Shown piece by piece: positions 7,301-11,977 of a stretch of 11,977 nt of DNA. The notes under the pieces were generated by a model, which was not told where the DNA came from, made no database searches, and saw nothing but the letters and a program-made list of their open reading frames with translations. Origin of the DNA: CAYSHJ01 sp964589725 (lineage in GTDB: Bacteria; Planctomycetota; Planctomycetia; Planctomycetales; Planctomycetaceae); contig CAZPUJ010000008.1 in the NCBI GenBank assembly GCA_964589725.1, positions 1 through 11,977 on the forward strand, given 5' to 3'. The translations under genes and the position numbers were made by a program. Within the stretch, counting starts at the first letter, position 1. Each line of letters opens with the position of its first letter.

Positions 7301-9496
7301 CTGATAGGCTCGCAAGAATGCCTGATAAGCCGCAGCCTTGTTTCCGGTGTGCAGGTGAATCTGTCCTTCCCGGAAGAGCTGTTCGGCCGACGCGCCTTCC
7401 GGATGAATGACCACGACGTTCGCAGCGTCGTTGTCCTCTTCCGCTAGCGGCACCGGCTGAAGATCCGGTTGAATGCTTGCCGAGTTGAGATCGGCGGACG
7501 TGCTGGGATCACGCGACGTCTTGCCGGTCGATTGCCGCGCGAGCTGCTTCGGCGCTGATTCAACGTCAACGTCTGGTTGCGGCGGCGTGCCGACGATGTT
7601 GTGAGACGCTCGCTGGATCGCATTCAGCACCAGTTGGGGACGATCGTCAAAAACTTCGTACGCGACTTTCATATCCTCCGCTTGAGTGGCCTTCAGCCGA
7701 GCGGCCTCCAGGCGGCCGGCGGCCAGGTCGGTGCGCGCTTGTTTCAATAAGTACATCGCGTGGGTCTTGGCTTGATCCGGTTCGACCTTTTTCGACGGAA
7801 TTTCCTTCTGCATGTCGGCGAGGCGATCAATCTCTTCCAACAACGCCTCGGGACGTTGATCCCACAGGCCGAATGTGGCATTCAGCTTTTGAGCCGCGAG
7901 AGCTTTTTGCCGAGCGGCCTTCAAATGACCGGCCTGCATTTCCTGCCGAGCTTGTTGAATGGCCGTCAGCACTTGCTGGCGGACCTGCTCGGACGCTTTC
8001 TTCTCCGCGGCGTTTTGTGAGCCGATCGGCTCGGTGCTCTTCCGTGGCGCCGCATTGGCGGCGAAGCCAGCCTGCGGCTGGACATCCTGAACCGGTGTGT
8101 CCGCCGCGTTGTTGGCGTCATCAACAAACGTCGCGAACGGCGAGACCGGTGCCTCGTCCTTCTGAGGCAGTTCCTTGTTGATCGATCGGGCCTTCGAACC
8201 GTTCTTGGAGTTGGAGCCGTTCTTCGCGATCGTCACATTGTTTGTGGCTCGGTCGATCTGCGCCAGGAGATGCTCTGGCCGCTGATCAAACAGGCCGTAG
8301 GCCACATCGAGTTCACTGGCTTGCAGCGCCAGCGATCGCGCCAAATCCAATTCGTCTTTCGCCATGGCCGCTTGAGCCCGTTGCAGCAATTGCTGCGCAA
8401 GCTGTTTGTCGTTCATCGCCATGGATAGTTCGGCTGGTTCATTGTTCTGCTTGTCTGCCACCGCCGGCGCGTCGTCTTTGAACTGAATGTCGTCGAACTT
8501 GCGAGCCTGCTTGTTCGTCGCCACCGGCGTGTCGTCCTCGAACGGAACGTCGTCGAACTTGGGAGCCTGCTTGTTCGTCGCCACCGGTGCGGAGTCTTCG
8601 TCGGGCAACTGCATCTCCGCGGGCGTAATCACCCGTTGAGTCGAATCAGCCTCGTTGGGCAGCAGCAGCTTCTTTGTCGCCGGTTTCCGCGACTTGGCGA
8701 TCTGCTCGGTGCGCGGCGCGGACTCGTGAGCGTTGCTTTCGTGTCGATCGATGTCGGCCAACAGTTGTTCCGGCCGTTCATCGAACAGAGTGTAAGCCAC
8801 GTCGACGTCGCGGGCCTGCTCGGCCTTCGCCCGAGCAGCCACGAAGTCACCGGTGGCCATGTCGCGCCGCGCCTGCTGCATCAGCCCTTTCACGGTGGCC
8901 ATCATCGCGGTCGGCGACTTCCCGACCGAAGGCTTGGCTGTGGCAGCGCGCGCTGGCGGCATTGCGTCGTCGCTGGGTTCCTCGTCGTCGGCTGGGGTGA
9001 TGGCGGCTTTCGTCGGCTTTTGGCTCACCGGTTTTTCAAAGTTCGCGTCCACCGGCGCACTGGGGCGCTGGCTGCCTCCTGGCTGCGCGGCGATCGTGGT
9101 GGATTCCCGGCGTCGACTGCGGCGCGCGTCCAACTCGGCGAGCAACTCCTCCGGCGAGCGTTCGCTGGGACCCCACTCGACTCGAAACGTCAGCGCACGC
9201 TCGGCCAACTTTCGAGCGCCCGCGTCGTCCCCTTTCGCGGCCAAGGCTTGAGCGTCATTGAGCAACTGCGTCGCCATCGTTTTGTACGTCGCCGCTTTGC
9301 TCGGCGAACGCGAGAACGGATTGACGCGACTCAAGGCCGAACGGGTCGCATCCGTGGCGGGGATCGAATTGCGAGTGCGATCATCAGACGATGACTGATC
9401 CGCCGAAATCAGTTCCGTCGTGCCTCCGGGGAGGACCGACCACAAACCGGCGGCGGCCACCGTGGTCCAGGCGAGATATCCAAGTGCCCTACGCAA
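4334..9496 (-). CDS. Giant secretin (type II/III secretion GspD/PilQ superfamily) with N-terminal helical repeats
   Basis: This 1720-residue protein should form an outer-membrane secretin ring. A signal peptide covers about residues 1-32 (MRR, then a hydrophobic stretch). Five helical ~55-residue units follow (71-126, 199-253, 364-417, 504-560, 577-631), joined by Pro/Ala/acidic linkers, with a further TPR-like helix pair at about 704-735. A charged helical region spans about 800-1000, and an STN-like domain 1027-1110. An N-domain at about 1195-1280 contains LLEQLRRLQDLQVTIEVRFI. The barrel runs from about 1360, ending with the secretin signature VPDGGTVLLGG, GVPILNKIPYLSRLFKNTG and LMLMVTPRIVI; the C-terminus is acidic. 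Gly/Gln-rich tracts interrupt it at 1294-1349, 1528-1553 and 1596-1624. The TTG start is fixed by a strong ribosome site. No other secretion genes are visible, so substrate and partners are unknown; a role in a planctomycete-specific envelope pore is only a guess. Confidence 0.9.
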   Translation of the reverse strand: MRRALGYLAWTTVAAAGLWSVLPGGTTELISADQSSSDDRTRNSIPATDATRSALSRVNPFSRSPSKAATYKTMATQLLNDAQALAAKGDDAGARKLAERALTFRVEWGPSERSPEELLAELDARRSRRRESTTIAAQPGGSQRPSAPVDANFEKPVSQKPTKAAITPADDEEPSDDAMPPARAATAKPSVGKSPTAMMATVKGLMQQARRDMATGDFVAARAKAEQARDVDVAYTLFDERPEQLLADIDRHESNAHESAPRTEQIAKSRKPATKKLLLPNEADSTQRVITPAEMQLPDEDSAPVATNKQAPKFDDVPFEDDTPVATNKQARKFDDIQFKDDAPAVADKQNNEPAELSMAMNDKQLAQQLLQRAQAAMAKDELDLARSLALQASELDVAYGLFDQRPEHLLAQIDRATNNVTIAKNGSNSKNGSKARSINKELPQKDEAPVSPFATFVDDANNAADTPVQDVQPQAGFAANAAPRKSTEPIGSQNAAEKKASEQVRQQVLTAIQQARQEMQAGHLKAARQKALAAQKLNATFGLWDQRPEALLEEIDRLADMQKEIPSKKVEPDQAKTHAMYLLKQARTDLAAGRLEAARLKATQAEDMKVAYEVFDDRPQLVLNAIQRASHNIVGTPPQPDVDVESAPKQLARQSTGKTSRDPSTSADLNSASIQPDLQPVPLAEEDNDAANVVVIHPEGASAEQLFREGQIHLHTGNKAAAYQAFLRAYQSGQKLDAHRGQQLQDYLRELNPRRNRSIQLTSAEGNNNLAPLEPAENDSAPNGAAVPRTLDPQHPIDIASERQKVQLDRLRNETFNATFRADRLREKDPAKAIEILDQALTNIENSKLDKQLTASMTTAIRKTRSPIEVLQKQLEPNLAQKNRNEEVMQAIHRDQKAKIRVEQEFAKLVTEFNELMDQKRFAEAGVIAKQAKELDPDNPISVTLEWKSKFAYRNANIERIKSDKEVGFVMALESAEEALIPFDDRNPIRFGKDWDAIKNRRDGKYGTDSRNRTPEEQRIERSLSRQISLHFENAPLKEIIKHIGDIADVNVVLDNSGLEDESLNASTPLSINVDSIKLKSALMLLLEPLHLGYTIKHEVLQITSEQRLQGQLLPVTYSVADLVVPIEPGHPMTLFPNGSIPVGSSVAGQYSVPSAGGLQGGQFQVGQPAGAGSNPWISTPQWQASKNPNSHDFSSLIDLITATCEPNSWAEVAGAGTIKGNETTLALVIRQTQKVHDEIRDLLEQLRRLQDLQVTIEVRFINVSDNFFERIGVSFNFDLQDNLGGPDLYEPGGGQQGQQGGQQGQQGQSGLVPIPPFGTVIGGQQGQQQQGQQQQGQQGQQAQQGGGGSSFFVPGPGREFTDRDRYRAGGSILGLGSPQQFTQDQDIAFRQGSFSIGVPDFGRFDANAGASIGFAILSDIETFFFINAAQGDRRSNIMSAPKVTLFNGQTGTVIDQTTRPYVQSLIPVVGAFSVGYQPIIAQAPDGVTMTVQAVISADRRFVRLAVTPQFTVIREFTSFTFVSASGGGGQQGQQGQQGQQGQQGQGGQGGGQQGFGGIGGGPGMESGGMYNHGLFGRATCSRDDMTDSALLGFGGIGGIGGQGGGQQGGQQGQGGQQGQQGFQAAGAGDVTVQQPIISTTSVLTVVSVPDGGTVLLGGVKRLSESRNMAGVPILNKIPYLSRLFKNTGVGRETSSLMLMVTPRIVILEEEEELLGIPK
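4625..4915 (-). repeat. Gly/Gln-rich codon repeats in the secretin barrel (two tracts)
   Basis: Two tracts, 4838-4915 and 4625-4711, encode GGQ/GQQ runs. In the first the DNA itself is tandem: TTGGCCCTG occurs three times in a row at 4865-4891 on the plus strand, followed by near copies. Such exact 9-base tandems can change length by slippage without frameshift. The non-Gln island between them (4712-4837) contains a Gly/Ile/Phe flank and a Cys-containing segment. Confidence 0.85.
5450..5617 (-). repeat. Gln-rich tract between the secretin N-domain and barrel
   Basis: Residues 1294-1349 are mostly Gly and Gln, split by a VPIPPFGTVIGG segment. The DNA shows tandem CAA/GGG units; on the plus strand a TTGTTGTTGCCC-type 12-base motif is repeated around 5480-5520. 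It lies where many secretins have a variable loop before the barrel starts, so it is probably a tolerated surface insert. Confidence 0.8.
7604..9286 (-). repeat. Five diverged ~55-residue helical units in the secretin N-terminus
   Basis: The units lie at 9119-9286, 8738-8902, 8246-8407, 7817-7987 and 7604-7768. Each reads roughly as L..A...ARR.MA.G....AR..A..A..L.V.Y.LFD.RPE.LLA.IDR. The four inner units share an F/W-D-[DEQ]-R-P core (LFDERPEQLLADID, LFDQRPEHLLAQID, LWDQRPEALLEEID, VFDDRPQLVLNAIQ); the first has the looser SERSPEELLAELD. The helix-turn-helix pattern resembles TPR but with a conserved extra tail. They are separated by 50-110 residues of low-complexity linker, except the last two, which are 16 residues apart. 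Confidence 0.8.
8447..8587 (-). repeat. 60-base tandem duplication in a secretin linker
   Basis: Residues 304-323 and 324-343 are near-identical 20-residue units (PVATNKQAPKFDD and PVATNKQARKFDD, each followed by an acidic tail), with a partial third (PAVADKQ, 344-350). At the DNA level the two units stay highly similar over 60 bases, so the duplication looks much more recent than the helical units on either side. Confidence 0.85.
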
Positions 9497-9503
9497 AGTA
9501 GTT

Positions 9504-9510
9504 CCTCCTT
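9504..9510 (-). promoter_or_regulatory. Strong Shine-Dalgarno fixing a TTG start
   Basis: On the minus strand AAGGAGG is followed by 7 bases and then TTG (9496-9494), which opens the secretin frame with a signal-peptide-like MRRALGYLAW. The near-perfect anti-16S match and ideal spacing outweigh the non-ATG codon. Confidence 0.85.
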
Positions 9511-9898
9511 GAAACCAACCGGCGGGAGACGCTGCGAAATGATCCGTATCCGCGAGTTGCCTGAGTGTGACTCGATCGTCTCGCGAGGCTGTGCCCGCGA
9601 TACATCAGGTCTGCCACTTGGCCGACAAGTGATGTGTTTCAGTTCGCCGCGTGAAGAGGTTCTGAGGACGGGAAGGAAGTGGGGAAGGTCGAGAGACGGG
9701 ATTATTGGAACCGAAGAGGTGTGGGGCGGGAACGTATGCCAGGTGTGAGACGAGGGTCAACGGGACTTACTGAAGTTTTCATCACGATTTGTTCAGATTC
9801 GTGAGATTGTCATTCATCACGGCAAAACCTGCTGATCGGCGCACAAGTCCAGCGGAATTAGCAAGTGTCGCATTCCAGAAGCCGGGATTCTCGTGCGA
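9511..9898. other. Long leader/upstream region of the secretin gene, no gene recognised
   Basis: This 388-base gap separates two minus-strand genes. A 79-codon plus-strand frame (9509-9748) resembles no known protein and has no good ribosome site. The 9655-9720 stretch is purine-rich. Bases 9778-9821 contain TTCATCACG twice as direct repeats (9778-9786 and 9813-9821) and the inverted form TCGTGA between them (9799-9804), directly upstream of the candidate promoter for the minus strand. Confidence 0.5.
9733..9760 (-). promoter_or_regulatory. Possible sigma-70-type promoter of the secretin gene
   Basis: On the minus strand TTGACC (9760-9755, five of six consensus bases) is followed after 16 bases by CATACG (9738-9733), preceded directly by TGG as an extended -10 would have it. 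The -10 hexamer matches only three of six bases. The implied leader would be about 230 bases long, so this is a weak prediction. Confidence 0.25.
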
Positions 9899-9899
9899 C
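9867..9899 (-). terminator. Hairpin at the end of the toroid-protein gene
   Basis: GTCGCA (9867-9872) pairs with TGCGAC (9894-9899), and inside it AGAA pairs with TTCT. It overlaps the last base of the stop codon. There is no T-run on the minus strand after it, so it may stabilise the 3' end and not act as an intrinsic terminator. Confidence 0.3.
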
Positions 9900-10840
9900 T
9901 AGCGGGATGACCACAGCAGCCCGAGAATTCCCAGTCCGTAAAACGTGTACTCGACATCGGCTTGTTCGTCCCAACTCGCTCCACGAAAGCCGCCGGTGGG
10001 AAACTCCAACTGTTCAGTGACGAACGCCTGTAGCGGCGTTGCTTCGAGGAGTCCCGTCAATCCGAAATCCTGTGCGACGAGTAATCCCGTGAACGTCGAC
10101 AAACCGTCGCAAAACGGAATGCGAGTGTTGGCCTGTAAGCCTCCCTCGGAGCCGCGAACGAGCTTCAAATAATCACGCAGATCGCTGGCGAGTTGAGCGT
10201 CGGCGAAGCCGAGTCGCTTCAACAACACGGCCGCCGCCACCGTCGGATTTGTGCCGCTGGTTTTCATCGGAGCAATCTCGACAAATCCGCCGTCGTCGCG
10301 CTGCCGGTCGAACAAAAACTGTCCCAGCTTGTTTGGTTTGGGGACTGTGCGACCGAGCAACTCGTAAGTCATCGTGACCAGAAACGACTGATAGGTGCTG
10401 CCCAGCGCTCCTTCTACCGACTTCGCATAGCCGCCATCTGGCGTACGCACACTTTCCAGTTTCGCGACGAGTTGATCGACCCAATCCGCTGTCTCGTTCG
10501 CAAACGGGTCAGGCCCGCCAAACGTCTGTGTCACCAAAGCCGCGTACAACCAACTGACGAGATCGACGACGTGCATCGCTCGCCAATCAAAGCTCTTGAG
10601 AAATCCACCGATTTGTTGAGCTTCGGTCACCGGCAAGCCGCCCAACACCGCGAGGCCACGCACCGCAAAGCTCGTGTAGTACAGATCCGAATCTCCCTCG
10701 CGACCTGGAAAGCCGCCATCCTTTTGTTGCCGCGAAAGGATGAACCGCCGATGACGCTCGCGCCGTTCCGGCTCCAACCGCGACAAGCCCGCGGCCAGCC
10801 GATTGCCGAGTTGCATGAGATATGGATCGGAGTCGGGCAT
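9899..10840 (-). CDS. Prenyltransferase/squalene-cyclase-like alpha-toroid protein
   Basis: This 313-residue protein has no signal peptide or membrane segment, so it is probably cytoplasmic. Five repeats with the DGGF-type turn of the alpha-alpha toroid superfamily are visible: QQKDGGF (38-44), RTPDGGYAK (132-140), RQRDDGGFVE (179-188), RGSEGGLQAN (229-238) and FPTGGFRG (270-277). The C-terminal DVEYTFYGLGILGLL resembles the end of Rab geranylgeranyltransferase beta subunits, where the sequence reads D-x-x-H-T and the His binds zinc; here that position is Tyr288. A Cys-Asp pair (244-245) sits near where the Asp and Cys ligands would be. The family includes protein prenyltransferase beta subunits and terpene cyclases; no DXDD cyclase motif is seen, so neither activity can be assigned. 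The ATG start has no obvious Shine-Dalgarno. It is 402 bases upstream of the secretin on the same strand, probably a separate unit. Confidence 0.85.
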   Translation of the reverse strand: MPDSDPYLMQLGNRLAAGLSRLEPERRERHRRFILSRQQKDGGFPGREGDSDLYYTSFAVRGLAVLGGLPVTEAQQIGGFLKSFDWRAMHVVDLVSWLYAALVTQTFGGPDPFANETADWVDQLVAKLESVRTPDGGYAKSVEGALGSTYQSFLVTMTYELLGRTVPKPNKLGQFLFDRQRDDGGFVEIAPMKTSGTNPTVAAAVLLKRLGFADAQLASDLRDYLKLVRGSEGGLQANTRIPFCDGLSTFTGLLVAQDFGLTGLLEATPLQAFVTEQLEFPTGGFRGASWDEQADVEYTFYGLGILGLLWSSR

Positions 10841-10850
10841 GAATCGTTTG

Positions 10851-10930
10851 GTGTTCGCTGTCAGTTGCTCATTGTCTGTTGTAGAGCGTGCGACGCCAAC
10901 GGGCTACTGACCGCGAACAACTGACAACAC
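10851..10930. repeat. Inverted repeat in the divergent spacer
   Basis: GTGTT...GTCAGTTG (10851-10867) is the inverted copy of CAACTGAC...AACAC (10918-10930), with a 4-base bulge in the left arm. Inside, GTAGAGC (10881-10887) faces GGCTAC (10911-10916) as a second small stem. It lies just upstream of the toroid-protein start. It resembles in style the hairpin repeats in imuB-dnaE2, including an inner GTAG/CTAC pair, but shares no long sequence with them. Confidence 0.6.
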
Positions 10931-10955
10931 ACCACTGCATATTCAACGCCTCGAT

Positions 10956-10972
10956 TGCGTCACGTGATCGCA
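10956..10972. promoter_or_regulatory. Small palindrome, possible operator
   Basis: TGCG-TCAC-GTGA-T-CGCA is a palindrome with one extra T, centred on CACGTG (10961-10966). It lies in the spacer between two divergent genes, 43 bases before the MATE start, where a regulator of either gene could bind. No matching regulator is present in the window. Confidence 0.3.
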
Positions 10973-11014
10973 GCAGGTCAAATCTCGCGCCCCGCCCGCG
11001 ATCCTTGCGAGTGA

Positions 11015-11977
11015 ATGCTGATGCTTGAACCCGCTGCGCCACACGATATCTCCTGGATCAAGCCGGTCGCGCCGCGCGCCGGTACGTTGCGCGAGCTGCT
11101 GCAAGTCGCGTTGCCGCTGATCGTCAGTTCGGGTTCGGTCAGCTTGATGTACATCGCCAATCGAGTTTTCCTGACGTGGGACTCGAAGGAATCACTGGCC
11201 GCGGTTCTGCCGTCCGGCATCTTGCATTGGACGATCATCAGTTTGTTCTTTGGCACTGGTCAGTACGTCAATTCCTTTGTGGCGCAGTACGAAGGAGCGG
11301 GGCAGCGAGATCGGGTTGCGGCTTCGGTGTGGCAAGGCATCTATCTAGCCGTCGTCGGAGGAATGTTGGTGACGTTGCTCCGTGTCTGGGCGAAACCGAT
11401 TTTTGACGCGGTCGGCCACGAGCCGGCCGTCGCCGCACGCGAAGTCGAATACTTCCAGATGTTAAGCTTCGCTTCGTTGCCGATGCTGCTGACCGCTGTG
11501 CTGACCTGTTTTTTCAGCGGACGCGGCCAAACTCTGGTCGTAATGACGGTGAATATTATCGGTGTCTTGGTCAACATCGTCGGCGACTACTTTTTGATCT
11601 TTGGCGCGGGACCAATTCCGCAACTGGGCATTCGCGGCGCGGCGATCGCGACGGTGCTGGCCCAAATCGTGGAATGTCTGCTGCTGGGTGGGCTGTTTTT
11701 TCGCCAGTCCAATCGCGAACGGTACGGCACTTGGAAAAATCGCCGCTTCGACCGGGAACTGTTCGCTCGATTTCTGAAGTTTGGAATGCCGCAGGGACTC
11801 CACTTTTTTCTGGACGTCGCCAGCTTTGCGGTCTTCATGCTGTTGATCGGACGTCTGGGTCGAGACGAATTGGCGGCCACAAATTTGGCCTTCAACCTCA
11901 ACACGCTGGCGTTCGTCCCCATGCTTGGTTTGGGAACAGCGGTCTCGACGCTGGTGGGACGACGCATTGGCGAGGGA
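11015..11977 (+). CDS. MATE-family multidrug/toxin efflux transporter, N-terminal part (3' end outside window)
   Basis: The frame runs from ATG 11015 to the window edge without a stop: 321 residues of a family that is usually about 450. After a polar N-terminus of about 25 residues, hydrophobic segments are visible at about 30-47, 64-86, 107-123, 150-167, 173-196, 207-229, 256-278 and 293-315, consistent with eight of the usual twelve helices. MATE-like features are GQYVNSFVAQYEGAGQRDR after the second helix, LGIRGAAIATVLAQ before the sixth, and GLGTAVSTLVGRRIGEG near the edge, which repeats the second-helix pattern as expected for the two-fold pseudo-symmetry. MATE proteins export cations or organic compounds in exchange for H+ or Na+; the substrate cannot be inferred. 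A second ATG at 11021 is an alternative start, and no strong ribosome site decides between them. It is transcribed away from the toroid-protein gene. Confidence 0.88.
   Translation, partial: MLMLEPAAPHDISWIKPVAPRAGTLRELLQVALPLIVSSGSVSLMYIANRVFLTWDSKESLAAVLPSGILHWTIISLFFGTGQYVNSFVAQYEGAGQRDRVAASVWQGIYLAVVGGMLVTLLRVWAKPIFDAVGHEPAVAAREVEYFQMLSFASLPMLLTAVLTCFFSGRGQTLVVMTVNIIGVLVNIVGDYFLIFGAGPIPQLGIRGAAIATVLAQIVECLLLGGLFFRQSNRERYGTWKNRRFDRELFARFLKFGMPQGLHFFLDVASFAVFMLLIGRLGRDELAATNLAFNLNTLAFVPMLGLGTAVSTLVGRRIGEG

Noticed and set aside
4313..7447. Long plus-strand open frames (4313-5098, 5102-6154, 6365-7447)
   Set aside because: They lie entirely antisense to the secretin, which has clear domains, a ribosome site and a terminator. 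Their translations are low-complexity Leu/Ala or Arg-rich mirrors with no recognisable motifs.
9509..9748. 79-codon plus-strand frame in the secretin upstream region
   Set aside because: No homology recognised, no convincing ribosome site, and the composition follows the surrounding purine-rich non-coding DNA.
10193..10924. 243-codon plus-strand frame
   Set aside because: It is antisense to the toroid-protein gene, whose five DGGF-type repeats establish the real coding strand.

Overview
The window looks like a chromosomal segment from a Planctomycetota bacterium. This is inferred from the style of the genes: a very large secretin with tandem N-terminal helical units and Gly/Gln-rich inserts, an orphan prenyltransferase-type toroid protein, and many dispersed palindromes that are read in frame inside genes. 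No rRNA, tRNA, CRISPR array, integrase or transposase was seen.

Bases 1-4130 (+) carry the end of a damage-tolerance cassette: the C-terminus of the inactive Y-family polymerase ImuB (cut by the window edge), then, 3 bases after its stop, a complete error-prone replicative-type polymerase DnaE2. In the known ImuA-ImuB-DnaE2 'mutasome' ImuB recruits DnaE2 to lesions, so the two genes are very probably cotranscribed. Both are interrupted by in-frame structured repeats: a nested palindrome in imuB, and in dnaE2 a perfect 49-base palindrome, an inverted array of 9-base units, a G-run tract and a double hairpin. Together they make DnaE2 about 100 residues longer than usual.

Bases 4131-4333 are a convergent junction. 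They hold the first ~23 codons of an SRAP (YedK/HMCES-type abasic-site shield) gene, broken off where a strong Rho-independent terminator for the opposite strand begins.

Bases 4334-9496 (-) are one 1720-residue secretin: signal peptide, five diverged ~55-residue helical units with an F/W-D-x-R-P signature, a long charged helical region, an STN-like domain, an N-domain, and a C-terminal secretin barrel interrupted by Gly/Gln-rich tracts. It starts at TTG behind a very strong Shine-Dalgarno sequence and has a 400-base upstream region with possible regulatory repeats.

Bases 9899-10840 (-) encode a soluble prenyltransferase/squalene-cyclase-like alpha-toroid protein. A 174-base divergent spacer with an inverted repeat and a small palindrome separates it from a MATE-family transporter (11015 to the window end, +), truncated by the edge. 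The strongest unexplained signal is the clustering of several unrelated in-frame structured repeats in the mutasome genes; the second is the repeat architecture of the giant secretin.
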